A stretch of 64,000 nucleotides of DNA, from assembly GCF_002009175.1 (NCBI RefSeq), contig NZ_CP018047.1:5952001-6016000 (forward strand), read 5' to 3'. Shown here in pieces: positions 44,922 to 54,528 of the stretch. The position numbers were made by a program, and so were the translations under genes. Within the stretch, counting starts at the first letter, position 1. Every line of letters starts with the position of its first letter. Under the pieces are notes generated by a model. That model did not search any database. It was not told where the DNA came from and saw only the letters and a list, made by a program, of their open reading frames with translations. This DNA comes from Streptomyces niveus (GTDB lineage: Bacteria > Actinomycetota > Actinomycetes > Streptomycetales > Streptomycetaceae).

Positions 44922-44970
44922 GGCCCGCCCCGCGAGCCCCGGTACTCAACCGGAACCCGTGGGGCGGGCC
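44922..44970 (-). terminator. Terminator of pepA
   Basis: GGCCCGCCCC (44922-44931) pairs with GGGGCGGGCC (44961-44970), with inner CCGGT/ACCGG pairing. It lies 40 bp past the pepA stop. Confidence 0.75.
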
Positions 44971-45011
44971 GCGCATTCCCGGTGACGGCCGGGGAGCCGG
45001 CCGCCCTCCGG

Positions 45012-46556
45012 TCAGCCCAGGTCGCCCGCGGCGGTGCGCTCGGCGAGCCTGACCAGCGTGCGGATCGACGAACCAGTACCGCCCTTGGGCGTGTAGCCGT
45101 ACGGCGCGCCTTCGTGGAAGGCCGGGCCGGCGATGTCGAGGTGCGCCCAGGTGATGCCCTCGCCCACGAACTCCTTCAGGAAGAGTCCGGCGACCAGGCC
45201 GCCGCCCATGCGCTCACCCATGTTCGCGATGTCGGCGGTGGGGGAGTCCATGCCCTTGCGCAGCTCGGTCGGCAGCGGCATCGGCCAGGACGCCTCGCCT
45301 ACCTCCTCGGCGATCTCGTGCACGGAGGTACGGAACGCCTCGTCGTTCGACATGATGCCGAAGGTGCGGTTGCCCAGCGCCACGACCATGGCGCCGGTCA
45401 GCGTCGCCACGTCCACGATCGCGTCGGGCTTCTCCTCGGAGGCGCGGGTGATCGCGTCCGCGAGGACGAGCCGGCCCTCGGCGTCGGTGTTCAGGACCTC
45501 GACGGTCTTGCCGCTGTACATGCGCAGGACGTCGCCGGGGCGGGTCGCGGTGCCCGACGGCATGTTCTCGGCGAGCGCGAGCCAGCCGGTCACATTGACC
45601 TGGAGGCCGAGGCGGGCGGCCGACACGACGGCGGCGAGGACGGCGGCGGCGCCACTCATGTCGCACTTCATCGTCTCGTTGTGGCCCGGCGGCTTGAGCG
45701 AGATGCCGCCCGAGTCGTAGGTGATGCCCTTGCCCACGAGGGCGATCGTCTTCTTCGCCTTGGCGTGCGTGTACTCCAGGCGTACGAGGCGCGGGCCGTG
45801 CTCCGACCCCTTGCCGACGCCGAGGAGACCGCCGTAGCCGCCCTTGACGAGCGCCTTCTCGTCGGTGACCTGGACCTTGACGCCGTGCTCCTTGCCGGCC
45901 GCCGTCGCGATGGCGGCGAACGTCTCCGGGTAGAGGTCGTTCGGCGGGGTGTTGACCAGGTCGCGGGCGCGGTTGATCTCCTCGGTCAGCGAGATCGCGC
46001 GCTCGACCGCGGCCTTGTGCGCCTTGTCGCGCGGCTTCGCGCCGAGCAGGGTGACCTCGCCGAGCGGCTGCTTCACACCGCTGTCGCCCTTGTCACCGGC
46101 GGACTTGGCGGACTTCTCCGTACCGCGGTAGGCGGTGAAGGCGTACGCGCCGAGCAGCGCGCCCTCCGCGACGGCCTCGATGTCCTCGGCCCCCTCCAGG
46201 GGAAGCGCGAACGCGCCCTTCTTGGCAGCGGAGAGCATGCGGGCGGCGACACCGGCGGCGCGGCGGAGGGTCTCGGCGCCGTACGCCTCGTCCTTCTCCG
46301 GGGCGGTGCCGAGGCCGACGGCGATGACGATCGGGACCTTGAGGCCGGACGGCGCGGGGAGCTTGGTCGCCTCGCCCTCGGCACCCGTGGCGCCGAGGGA
46401 CTCCAGGACGGAGGCGAGCTTGCCGTCGTACGCCTTGTCCACGGCCTCCGCGCCCGGCGCGACGGTCGGGCCCTTCGCGCCCTTGGCGACGCCGACGACG
46501 ATCGCGTCGGCGCGCAACGTCGCCGCGCCGGCTGTGCTGAGAGTGAGAGCAGTCAC
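45012..46556 (-). CDS. pepA: Leucyl aminopeptidase (M17)
   Basis: 514 aa. Metal/active-site signature NTDAEGRLVLADAITRASEE, and the Lys/Asp site in LVGKGITYDSGGISLKPPGH with MKCDMSGAAAVL. The N-terminal domain is typical. Hexameric cytosolic exopeptidase with two metal ions. Divergent from the lipoprotein gene at 46812. Confidence 0.94.
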   Translation of the reverse strand: MTALTLSTAGAATLRADAIVVGVAKGAKGPTVAPGAEAVDKAYDGKLASVLESLGATGAEGEATKLPAPSGLKVPIVIAVGLGTAPEKDEAYGAETLRRAAGVAARMLSAAKKGAFALPLEGAEDIEAVAEGALLGAYAFTAYRGTEKSAKSAGDKGDSGVKQPLGEVTLLGAKPRDKAHKAAVERAISLTEEINRARDLVNTPPNDLYPETFAAIATAAGKEHGVKVQVTDEKALVKGGYGGLLGVGKGSEHGPRLVRLEYTHAKAKKTIALVGKGITYDSGGISLKPPGHNETMKCDMSGAAAVLAAVVSAARLGLQVNVTGWLALAENMPSGTATRPGDVLRMYSGKTVEVLNTDAEGRLVLADAITRASEEKPDAIVDVATLTGAMVVALGNRTFGIMSNDEAFRTSVHEIAEEVGEASWPMPLPTELRKGMDSPTADIANMGERMGGGLVAGLFLKEFVGEGITWAHLDIAGPAFHEGAPYGYTPKGGTGSSIRTLVRLAERTAAGDLG

Positions 46557-46811
46557 GGTGGTGAAATCTCGCTTCCATAGAAGTTCTTCGGCGGAAGCCG
46601 GTCTTTCGCAGGCCCGGCCGTGCCCGCCGCGTCGTGATTCGGCCTGCGGAACACCTGGAACGAGCCTACGCGCGCTGCGGGGCCTCTCTCACGGCGGCGG
46701 TCGTGCTCGGCCGGAACCGGACGTGGTTCCCGCGTGGTCCGTGTGTGATCTGCTGAGGCGGGCCCTCCGGCCCGACGATCACGCACCGAGCACGAAGGAC
46801 CCGCGACAGCC

Positions 46812-47633
46812 GTGAAGACCCCGCTCCCCCTTGTCCTGCTCCTCGTGTCGCTGCTGCTCGTGGGCGGCTGCGCCGGCGGCACCCCGCCCGACGCGGCCCA
46901 GGGGCCGGACGACGGCCCGGGCGGGGGCGCGGGGGAGCGCTGGCGGCCCGAGCCGGGGCTGGACTGGCAGTGGCAGCTCAGCGGCGCTCTGGACCCCACT
47001 GTGGACGTCCCCGTCTACGACATCGACGGCTTCGACCATCCCGCTTCGGCGGTCGCCGATCTTCATCGCCGGGGACGCAAGGTGATCTGCTACCTGTCCA
47101 CCGGCGCGTGGGAGGACTTCCGGCCGGACGCCGCGAAGTTCCCCAAGTCCCTGCTGGGCAAGGGGAACGGCTGGGAGGGCGAACGATGGCTGGACATCCG
47201 CCGCACCGACGTCCTCGGCCCGTTGATGGCCGAACGGATCGACATGTGCAAGAAGAAGGGCTTCGACGCGGTGGAGCCCGACAACATGGACGGCTACCGC
47301 AACCCGACCGGGTTCCCCCTCACCGCCGCCGACCAGCTCCGCTACAACCGGCTCGTCGCCCGTCTCGCCCACGAGCGCGGGCTGTCCGTCGGCCTGAAGA
47401 ACGACCTCCCCCAAATCCCCGAGCTGGTCGGGGACTTCGACTTCGCCGTCAACGAACAGTGCGCGCAGTACGAGGAGTGCGCCGAGCTGACGCCGTTCAT
47501 CGAGGCGGGCAAGGCGGTCTTCCATGTGGAGTACGAGCTGCCGACGCGGGAGTTCTGTCCCGAGGCGAGGCGGCTGAAGCTGAGCGCGATGCTGAAGGAG
47601 TACGACCTGGGGGTCTGGCGCCGGGCCTGCTGA
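46812..47633 (+). CDS. Lipoprotein, GH114-type endo-alpha-1,4-polygalactosaminidase-like
   Basis: 273 aa from GTG 46812. Signal peptide with lipobox LLLVGGCAGG, so it is exported and lipid-anchored. The barrel has VDVPVYDIDGFDHPASAVAD, KVICYLSTGAWEDFRPDAAK, GFDAVEPDNMDGYRNPTGFP and GLKNDLPQIPELVGDFDFAV, the TM1410/GH114 pattern with acidic catalytic residues. GH114 enzymes cleave galactosamine polymers; the actual substrate here is unproven. Confidence 0.85.
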   Translation: MKTPLPLVLLLVSLLLVGGCAGGTPPDAAQGPDDGPGGGAGERWRPEPGLDWQWQLSGALDPTVDVPVYDIDGFDHPASAVADLHRRGRKVICYLSTGAWEDFRPDAAKFPKSLLGKGNGWEGERWLDIRRTDVLGPLMAERIDMCKKKGFDAVEPDNMDGYRNPTGFPLTAADQLRYNRLVARLAHERGLSVGLKNDLPQIPELVGDFDFAVNEQCAQYEECAELTPFIEAGKAVFHVEYELPTREFCPEARRLKLSAMLKEYDLGVWRRAC

Positions 47634-47729
47634 GACTTGAGCCCTTTTCGGCGACCTCAGTTGAAGGCCTGTCAGCCGAGAGCGCGTCAACTGAGGGTCG
47701 TCGGGGAGATCCCATTGGGCGAGAGCCCG

Positions 47730-48527
47730 TCAGCCCAGGGTCAGGACGACCAGGGCCGCGGTGACCGCCGTCTCGGCGAGAGCGCCGAAGACATCCCCCG
47801 TCACCCCGCCGAAGCGGCGCACGCAGTGCGCGAGAAGCGACTGAGCGGCCGCGAGACCGGCGGCCAGGGCCAGGGCGTGGTGCAGGGCGCCGTACCAGCC
47901 GAACAGGCCGCCGCACGCCGCCGCGGTGACCGCCGTCACCAGCAGCGCGGCGAACACCGCCGTCCGCGCGGGCACGGAGCCCGCGACGGCGGCGCCCAGA
48001 CCGTCGGGCCGCGCGGGCGGCACGCCGCCGCGCGCGGCCAGCGTGAGGGCGAGCCGCGCGGTGACGGCCGCGAGGGCGGCGGCGACGGCGCCGTACGCCC
48101 AGCCCTCGTCGTACAGCTCCGTCAGCGCGGCCACCTGTGCCAGCAGGACGAGCAGCAGGGTGATCACACCGAACGGGCCGATGTCCGACCGCTTCATGAT
48201 CCGCAGCGCGTCCTCGGCCGGTTTCGCGCTGCCGAGGCCGTCGGCGGTGTCGGCCAGACCGTCCAGATGCAGCCCCCGGGTGAGCACGGGGGGGACGGCG
48301 GTGGTGGCCACGGCGGCGAGCAGCGCGCCCGCGCCCGCCAGGAGCAGCAGACCGCCCACGGCGGCCGCGCACAGGCCGACGACGAGACCGGCCAGCGGCG
48401 CCGCCAGCATCCCGGCGCGGGCGGCGTCGCGGTCCCAGCGGGTGACCCGGACCGGGAGCGCGGTGAGCGTGCCGAAGGCGAACCGTATGCCGTCGGCCGC
48501 CGTATGGGTGGAACGGGGGGCGCTCAT
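47730..48527 (-). CDS. cobS: Adenosylcobinamide-GDP ribazoletransferase (cobalamin synthase)
   Basis: 265 aa from ATG 48527. Signature region TRGLHLDGLADTADGLGSAK and RIMKRSDIGPFGVITLLLVL (DGL-A-D acid cluster binding metal). Several membrane helices. It joins adenosylcobinamide-GDP with alpha-ribazole, the last steps of B12 assembly. CobT and CobU are encoded 1.2-4 kb away on the same strand, with a membrane-protein gene between. Confidence 0.92.
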   Translation of the reverse strand: MSAPRSTHTAADGIRFAFGTLTALPVRVTRWDRDAARAGMLAAPLAGLVVGLCAAAVGGLLLLAGAGALLAAVATTAVPPVLTRGLHLDGLADTADGLGSAKPAEDALRIMKRSDIGPFGVITLLLVLLAQVAALTELYDEGWAYGAVAAALAAVTARLALTLAARGGVPPARPDGLGAAVAGSVPARTAVFAALLVTAVTAAACGGLFGWYGALHHALALAAGLAAAQSLLAHCVRRFGGVTGDVFGALAETAVTAALVVLTLG

Positions 48528-48626
48528 CGCGCGAAGAGTAGCCGGGACGAGGTGGGCGGCCGGACGGCTGCCCGGACGATAGGTTGCCCATAAGCGCACA
48601 AAGCGGGCCGAAGTGAAGGCGGGTGC

Positions 48627-49400
48627 ATGGGTTCCTGGTTCCACCAGAACTTCGTCGAGCCGGGCAAGGTGCCCATGCTGCTCGCGCTGGTCTCCTTCGT
48701 ACTGACCTTCCTGATCACGCGGATGATCACCCGTCTCATCCGGGCGGGGAAGGGGCCGTTCCGTAACGTCCGGCCCGGCGGGATGCACATCCACCACGTG
48801 GTGCCCGGCGTCGTGCTCATGGTGATCGGCGGCTTCGGCGCGGTCGGCAGCGACAGACACGGCGTCGGGGCGGCGGTGTGCGCGGTGATCTTCGGGATGG
48901 GCGCGGGTCTGGTCCTCGACGAGTTCGCGCTGATCCTGCACCTGGACGACGTGTACTGGACCGAGCAGGGCCGGCGGAGCGTGGAGGTCGTGGTCCTCGC
49001 CGCCGCGCTCGCGCTCCTCGTACTGAGCGGCTTCTCGCCGCTCGGCGTCGACTCGCTCTCTCAGGAGGAACGGCAGGACCGTGTCTCGCTGCTGCTGAGT
49101 CTCGGCCTCAGCTTCGTCTTCGTACTGATCGCGCTGTCCAAGGGGAAGCTCTGGATGGCGCTCGTGGGCACGCTGGTGCCCCCGGTGGCGATCGTCGCCG
49201 CGCTGAGGCTGGCGCGGCCGGGGTCGCCCTGGGCCCGCCGGTTCTACCGCCGCCGCCACCGGGCACGCGCCCGGATGACACTGCGCGCGTACCACCGCGA
49301 CCGCCGCTGGTCGGCCCCGCGCCGCCGCGTGCAGGACTGGATCGGCGGCGCCCCGGACGACGAGCCGAAGCGACCCGCGACACCCACACCGCCGCGCTGA
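48627..49400 (+). CDS. Integral membrane protein, conserved in actinobacteria
   Basis: 257 aa. Five or so hydrophobic helices (VPMLLALVSFVLTFLITRMI; MHIHHVVPGVVLMVIGGFGA; VVVLAAALALLVLSGFSPLG; LLLSLGLSFVFVLIALSKGK). The HIHH motif and a following DDVYWTEQGRRS loop suggest metal or proton handling. The C-terminus is Arg-rich. Function unknown; often next to cobS. Confidence 0.8.
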   Translation: MGSWFHQNFVEPGKVPMLLALVSFVLTFLITRMITRLIRAGKGPFRNVRPGGMHIHHVVPGVVLMVIGGFGAVGSDRHGVGAAVCAVIFGMGAGLVLDEFALILHLDDVYWTEQGRRSVEVVVLAAALALLVLSGFSPLGVDSLSQEERQDRVSLLLSLGLSFVFVLIALSKGKLWMALVGTLVPPVAIVAALRLARPGSPWARRFYRRRHRARARMTLRAYHRDRRWSAPRRRVQDWIGGAPDDEPKRPATPTPPR

Positions 49401-49748
49401 GGCGTGCGGGCGGCCGTGCGGGCGGAGGGCTTTGGTTTTACGGCTCCGAGGCCGGGCCCGCTCGCCACCGGGGGCCGCGCCGTGGCGCCCCGCGGCCCGA
49501 CGAACGCCCGTGCCTGCCGGGCTACTTGGCCGGCTCCTACAAAGCAGGGGGCCCTCCCGTGCCCCCTCGGGGAGCTACCGGGAGAGGCGCGGCACCACGG
49601 ACCGTGAGCCCGGCAGGGCCGGGGAGACGCCCCCGGGCCGTGTCCGCGAAGTAGCGCCGTCCGCCCGCAGGGCGCGCACAGGCTGATGACTCGGTCGATG
49701 CGGTGGGGTGCATCGCCAGGCGGCATTCGTCAGACACGGCCCAACGGA
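49401..49748. other. Intergenic DNA after the membrane-protein gene and past the end of cobT
   Basis: About 350 bp between convergent genes. GC-rich inverted segments around 49,545-49,585 (GGGGGCCCTCCCG...CCCCTCGGGGAG) may be terminators. No cobalamin riboswitch features (no B12-box-like GCCACTG/AGCCAGGAGACC arrangement) are seen. Confidence 0.4.
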
Positions 49749-50861
49749 CTAGGTGACGTCCTCGATGCCGGCGCTCTCCGTCTCGGCCGCCTCCGCGGCG
49801 ACAGGCTCCGGCGTCTCCGGGTGTTCCGGCAGTTCCGCCGCCAGTGCCGCGGCGGCCTGGACCATCGGCAGCGCCAGCAGTGCACCCGTTCCCTCGCCCA
49901 CGATCACCCCGTGGTCGAGCAGCGGATTGATCGCCATCCGGTCCAGCGCCTTGCCCTGTGCCGGCTCCCCGCTCACCTGGCCCGCGAGCCACCAGTCCGG
50001 CGCCCGGAACGCCGCGCGCTGGCCGACCAGCGCGCACGCCGCCGACACGACGCCGTCCAGGATCACCGGCATCCGCCGCACCGCGCTCTGGAGCAGGAAC
50101 CCGGTCGTCGCCGCCAGATCCGCGCCGCCCACCGTCGCCAGCAGCTCCAACTGGTCACCCAGCACCGGCCGCGCCCTGCGCAGCGCGTCCCTGATCGCCG
50201 CGCACTTGCGCATCCACGCGAGGTCGTCGATCCCCGCGCCGCCGCGCCCCGTGACCACGGAGGCGTCCGTGCCGCACAGCGCCGCGATCAGCGCGGCGGC
50301 CGCGGTCGTGCCGCCGACACTCAGGTCGCCGAGTACGACGAGATCCGTGCCGGAGTCGGCCTCCTCGTCGGCGATCGCCATACCCAGCCGTACGGCCTGC
50401 TCCGCCTCCTCGATCGTCAGCGCGTCCTCGACGTCGATACGCCCGCTGCCGCGCCGCACCCGGTGGCGTACGACCTCTGTGGGAAGCAGCTCCGGATCGC
50501 AGTCGAGACCCGCGTCCACGACCCGTACCGGCACCCCCGCCCGGCGTGCCAGCACGGCCACGGGGCTCTCGCCCTCGAGTACCGCCCGCACCAGCAGATG
50601 CGCGCTCTTGGCCGGGCGCGCCGAGACGTTCAGCGAGGCGACACCGTGGTCACCGGCGAAGAGCACCACGCGCGGCTGCTCGATGGCCTTGACGGGCACG
50701 GTCGCCTGCGCGGCCGACAGCCACTCGGCCAGTTCGTCGAGCCGGCCCAGCGCGCCGGGCGGGACGATCAGCCGCTCGCGGCGTTCCTCGGCGTCACGCC
50801 GCAGACCGCCGTCGGGGCGCTCGATCAGATCGGAGAAGTCGTCGAGATTCAGCGAGCTCAT
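49749..50861 (-). CDS. cobT: Nicotinate-nucleotide-dimethylbenzimidazole phosphoribosyltransferase
   Basis: 370 aa. Activates the lower-ligand base of B12. Conserved VVLFAGDHGVASLNVSARPA, LSVGGTTAAAALIAALCG, GGADLAATTGFLLQSAVRRM and the catalytic-Glu loop HGVIVGEGTGALLALPMVQ. Followed on the same strand 50 bp upstream by cobU. Confidence 0.93.
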   Translation of the reverse strand: MSSLNLDDFSDLIERPDGGLRRDAEERRERLIVPPGALGRLDELAEWLSAAQATVPVKAIEQPRVVLFAGDHGVASLNVSARPAKSAHLLVRAVLEGESPVAVLARRAGVPVRVVDAGLDCDPELLPTEVVRHRVRRGSGRIDVEDALTIEEAEQAVRLGMAIADEEADSGTDLVVLGDLSVGGTTAAAALIAALCGTDASVVTGRGGAGIDDLAWMRKCAAIRDALRRARPVLGDQLELLATVGGADLAATTGFLLQSAVRRMPVILDGVVSAACALVGQRAAFRAPDWWLAGQVSGEPAQGKALDRMAINPLLDHGVIVGEGTGALLALPMVQAAAALAAELPEHPETPEPVAAEAAETESAGIEDVT

Positions 50862-50910
50862 TCGCCGAACAGTACCGGCAGCACCGCCGCTCGTACCGGC
50901 CCGCCCGCCG

Positions 50911-52185
50911 TCAGCCGCGCAGTGTGAGCGCCTGCCCGGCGACGACCAGCAGGACGTGTTCGCACTCGGCGGCCACGGCCGCGTTCAGCCGCCCCAACTC
51001 GTCCCGGAAACGCCTGCCGGAGGCCGTCGCGGGCACCACGCCCGAGCCGACCTCGTTGGTCACCAGGACCACCGTGCGGCGCGTCGCGCGCACGGCGGCG
51101 ACCAGCTCGCCCGTCCGCCCCCGCAGCGCCTCCTCGCCGCCGGCCGCCCACGCCTCGTCGTCCCAGGCGTCCACCCGGTCCATCGCGTCCGTCAGCCACA
51201 GCGACAGACAGTCGACGAGCAGGGGCGGGCCCTCGCCCGTGAGCAGCGGCGTCAGGTCGCAGGTCTCGGCGGTCCGCCAGGACCCCGGCCGGCGGTCGCG
51301 GTGCGCGGAGACCCTGGCCCGCCACTCCTGGTCGCCGTCCCGCGCGCCGCCGGTCGCCACGTACAGCACGCCGGGGAACGCGGCGAGCCGACGCTCGGCC
51401 TCGAAGGACTTCCCGGAGCGCGCGCCGCCCGTCACCAGGGTGCGGCGCGGCAGATCGGGTACGGCGTGGTACTCGCCGACCGTCAGCGTCGTCCCGTCCG
51501 GCACGGCCCGCGCGCCCGCCGCCGCCAGCCGGCGGTCCAACTCGTCGCCCGGCGGCACCTCGTGGCCGATATGGACGGCGATGACGTCGGTGGTCGGACC
51601 CACCGATCCGGCGGCGCGCAGCCGGGCCAGGGCGTCGGGGCGGCCGATCACATCCGCGAGGAGCATGTCGTACGGCGCGAGCGCGGCGTCCCGCGCCGAG
51701 CGCGCGCCGGACCGGCCCGTCCCGCTGCCACCGCCGGCCGCGCCGCCGTTCCCGTTGCCGGTGGGGAGTCCCGCCGGGGCGCCGCCCGGTGGCAGATACA
51801 GCAGCCGCTCGCCGCCGGGGGCCGTCACCTCGTACCCCGTGCCGGGGGAGTCCATCGGCACGGCCCGCACGCGGTGCCCGCTGATCAGCGTCAGCACCCG
51901 CCCGTCCGCGACCCGTCCGGCCGTCGGCAGTCCGGCGGGCAGCTCGACGGGCGGGCCGTCGTGCGGATGCGTGAGCAGCACCTGCCGTACGCCGGTCAGC
52001 GAGTGCCCGGCCCGGGCGGCGGCGAGCGCGGCACCGGGGGTGAGGTCGAGCAGCACCGCACCGTCCACGAGCAGCGCGGTCGCCGCCCGCGCGAGGGGGC
52101 CGCGGGCGGTGGCGCACGCGGCGCAGGGGCAGTGGGGGCGGGGGAGCCCGTCGGGGGCGCCGGTGCCGAGCAGAGTCAGTTCCAC
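50911..52185 (-). CDS. cobU: MBL-fold domain fused to adenosylcobinamide kinase/guanylyltransferase (CobU)
   Basis: 424 aa, more than twice the usual CobU (about 180 aa). The first ~240 residues are a metallo-beta-lactamase-like domain (MELTLLGTGAPDGLPRPHCP, LLTHPHDGPPVELPAG, VIAVHIGHEVPPGDELDRRL) with a reduced metal site. The C-terminal CobU part has P-loop LVTGGARSGKSFEAERRLAA, the guanylylation His in SAHRDRRPGSW, LVDCLSLWLTD, and VTNEVGSGVVPATASGRRF. It phosphorylates and guanylylates adenosylcobinamide. The fusion is found in other Streptomyces; the MBL part may be an inactive or phosphatase-like partner. Confidence 0.9.
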   Translation of the reverse strand: MELTLLGTGAPDGLPRPHCPCAACATARGPLARAATALLVDGAVLLDLTPGAALAAARAGHSLTGVRQVLLTHPHDGPPVELPAGLPTAGRVADGRVLTLISGHRVRAVPMDSPGTGYEVTAPGGERLLYLPPGGAPAGLPTGNGNGGAAGGGSGTGRSGARSARDAALAPYDMLLADVIGRPDALARLRAAGSVGPTTDVIAVHIGHEVPPGDELDRRLAAAGARAVPDGTTLTVGEYHAVPDLPRRTLVTGGARSGKSFEAERRLAAFPGVLYVATGGARDGDQEWRARVSAHRDRRPGSWRTAETCDLTPLLTGEGPPLLVDCLSLWLTDAMDRVDAWDDEAWAAGGEEALRGRTGELVAAVRATRRTVVLVTNEVGSGVVPATASGRRFRDELGRLNAAVAAECEHVLLVVAGQALTLRG

Positions 52186-52278
52186 GCGGTCGATCCTCCC
52201 GTGTCACCGCGCTGGGTGCGCGCCCGGCTACGCTGCGGGCAGCAAACAGATCATTTCGGCGGGCCCCTGGAGGCGGAC

Positions 52279-52506
52279 ATGGCGTGGACGTGGCGGTTCG
52301 AGAAGGCCGACGGGACGGAAGTCCAGCCGGCCGTGGAACCGGAGGAGTTCACCACACAGGGCGACGCCGAGTCCTGGATCGGCGAGGCCTGGAAGGACCT
52401 GCTGGAGGGCGGCGCCGACCAGGTGTTCCTCTTCGACGACGGCACCAAGATCTACGGGCCGATGAGCCTTCAGGCCGACCCGGAGACCCAGCCCGACGAA
52501 GCCTGA
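52279..52506 (+). CDS. Small conserved acidic protein
   Basis: 75 aa. ATG 52279 has GGAGG at 52269-52273. Sequence WTWRFEKADGTEVQPAVEPE and WIGEAWKDLLEGGADQVFLF fold predictably as a small alpha-beta protein. Conserved at this locus in Streptomyces; function unknown. Confidence 0.8.
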   Translation: MAWTWRFEKADGTEVQPAVEPEEFTTQGDAESWIGEAWKDLLEGGADQVFLFDDGTKIYGPMSLQADPETQPDEA

Positions 52507-52518
52507 CAGCGGGGCCGT

Positions 52519-52553
52519 GTCCGGCCGCGAGCGCCGTTCGCTCGCGGCCGGAC
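52519..52553. terminator. Bidirectional terminator
   Basis: GTCCGGCCGCGAGCG (52519-52533) and CGCTCGCGGCCGGAC (52539-52553), perfect 15-bp stem with a 5-base loop, between convergent genes. Confidence 0.85.
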
Positions 52554-52599
52554 CGGCCACCTGACCAGAGGCCCGGCCACCTGACCGGCCCGGCCCGGT

Positions 52600-54465
52600 T
52601 CAGCCCGCCGACGCCAGGAACTGTGTCGCCGCCAGCTCCGCGTACAGCGGATCGTCCCTGACCAGCTCCTCGTGCGTGCCCACCGCCCGCACCCGCCCCG
52701 CGTCCATCACCACGATCCGGTCCGCCAGCGTGACCGTCGACAGCCGGTGGGCCACCACCAGCACCGTCACGTCCCCGGCCACCTCGGCGACCACGTCCCG
52801 CAGCGCCATCTCGTTGACCGCGTCCAGCTGGGACGTCGCCTCGTCCAGGAGCAGCAGCCGGGGCGCGCGCAGCAGCGCGCGGGCGATCGCCACACGCTGG
52901 CGCTCGCCGCCGGACAGCTTGGAGCCCCGGTGGCCGACGAGTGTCCCGAGCCCGTCGGGCAGCCGCTCCACGACCCCCTCCAGTCGGGTCCGTACGAGGA
53001 CGTCCCTGATCTGCTCGTCGGTGGCGTCCGGCGCGGCGAAGACCAGGTTCTCGCGGAGCGTGCCGGCGAGGACGGGCGCGTCCTGCTCGACGTAGCCGAT
53101 GGCCGCGCGCAGTTCGCCCAGCGGCCAGTCGCGTACGTCCCTGCCGTCGATCAGGATCCGGCCGCCCGTCGCGTCGTAGAACCGCTCGATCAGACCGAAC
53201 ACGGTCGTCTTGCCCGCACCTGAGGGCCCGACGAAGGCCGTCATCCCGGCGCCCGGCACCTCGAAGGAGACGCCGTGATGGACGAGCGGAAGCCCGTCGC
53301 GGTAGCGGAAGGTGACGTCGTCGAAGACGACGGAGGCCGCGCCTGGACCGCCGTCCGCCGCCGCCTCTTCAGGAGGATCGACCTCTTCCGTCTCCAGCCG
53401 CTCCGCCTCGATGATGCGGGCGATGGCCGCCGTGCCGACCTGGTACTGCGCCGCCGCGTCGACCAGTCGCGACACCGGGTCGATCAGATAGAAGAGGAAC
53501 AGCAGGAAGGCGATCAGGGTCGAGATCGAGATCGCGCCCGACGCGACCCGCGCCCCGCCGATCCCGAGCACGGCGAGGAACGACACCTGGACGGCGAGGC
53601 CGACCGAGGACGAGGTCAGAGACTGCCACTTCGCGGAGTTGACGCCGTGCCGCCAGGCGTCCCGCGCGGCCGTCTCCACGATCGCGGCCTCCCGTTCCTC
53701 GGCGCCGGACGCCTTCAGCGTGCGGAAGGCACCGAAGGCGCGTTCCAGGACGGTGGAGATCCGTCCGACCGCCTCCTGTGAACGTCGCGTGGCCTGGGCG
53801 ATCTTGGGCAGGACGAGCGCGAACGCGCTGCCGATCAGCACGATCACGCCGAGGGTGACGCCGAGCAGCACCGGGTCCATGAACCCCATCAGCACGATCG
53901 TCGCGATGAAGGAGAGCCCGCCGGTGGCGGCGGACACGATCGACTGGGTGGTCACGGCGCGCAGCAGTGTGGTGTCCGAGGTGACGCGGGACATCAGATC
54001 GCCCGGCTGGGTCCGCTCCACCTCCGGGAGCCGCAGTCGCAGCAGCCTTCCGATGAGGGTGCGCCGGGCGGCGAGGACGACGGACTCGGCGGTCCGCTCC
54101 AGGATGTAGCTGCCGACCGCCTCGACGGCCGTGCCGACCACCACCAGGGCGGTGAGAAGCAGCAGGATCCCGGTGATCGAGCCGTTCTCGCCGAGCCGGT
54201 CGACCAGGGCCTTGGCCGCGAGCGGCTGCGCGAGCCCCGTGGCGGCGCCGACGAGGGTGAACAGCGCGCCGAGGGCGACGGTCCACCGGTGCGGCCGGAA
54301 GTGCCCGTACAGGGCCCGCCAGGTCTCCCCGGCTGAGAGCTTCGGAGTCTTCTCCGCGCCGCCGATCGCCGCCTTGCCGGCGCTTCCGTCGGCGTTCCAG
54401 TCAGTGGTGTTGTCGTTGTCGCTGTCCGTGTTCCGGACCGTCTCGGTCGTCCCCGTGGCGCTCAC
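52600..54465 (-). CDS. ABC exporter half-transporter (permease fused to ATPase)
   Basis: 621 aa. N-terminal ~60 residues are polar and low complexity. Six membrane helices form the type I exporter domain ([40 protein letters not shown]). The NBD has Walker [14 protein letters not shown], signature [13 protein letters not shown], Walker [13 protein letters not shown] and switch [13 protein letters not shown]. MsbA/LmrA-like homodimer; substrate unknown. Confidence 0.93.
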   Translation of the reverse strand: MSATGTTETVRNTDSDNDNTTDWNADGSAGKAAIGGAEKTPKLSAGETWRALYGHFRPHRWTVALGALFTLVGAATGLAQPLAAKALVDRLGENGSITGILLLLTALVVVGTAVEAVGSYILERTAESVVLAARRTLIGRLLRLRLPEVERTQPGDLMSRVTSDTTLLRAVTTQSIVSAATGGLSFIATIVLMGFMDPVLLGVTLGVIVLIGSAFALVLPKIAQATRRSQEAVGRISTVLERAFGAFRTLKASGAEEREAAIVETAARDAWRHGVNSAKWQSLTSSSVGLAVQVSFLAVLGIGGARVASGAISISTLIAFLLFLFYLIDPVSRLVDAAAQYQVGTAAIARIIEAERLETEEVDPPEEAAADGGPGAASVVFDDVTFRYRDGLPLVHHGVSFEVPGAGMTAFVGPSGAGKTTVFGLIERFYDATGGRILIDGRDVRDWPLGELRAAIGYVEQDAPVLAGTLRENLVFAAPDATDEQIRDVLVRTRLEGVVERLPDGLGTLVGHRGSKLSGGERQRVAIARALLRAPRLLLLDEATSQLDAVNEMALRDVVAEVAGDVTVLVVAHRLSTVTLADRIVVMDAGRVRAVGTHEELVRDDPLYAELAATQFLASAG

Positions 54466-54528
54466 ATCAGTACGGACGCGGCGCGGACCCGTTCGCCTGA
54501 GAGCCGTGGCCCGCCGTCGCCGTAGCCG

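Noticed and set aside
49401..49748. Cobalamin riboswitch near cobT
   Set aside because: It is downstream of cobT, and the conserved B12-box and core motifs are absent; nor is one visible before cobU.
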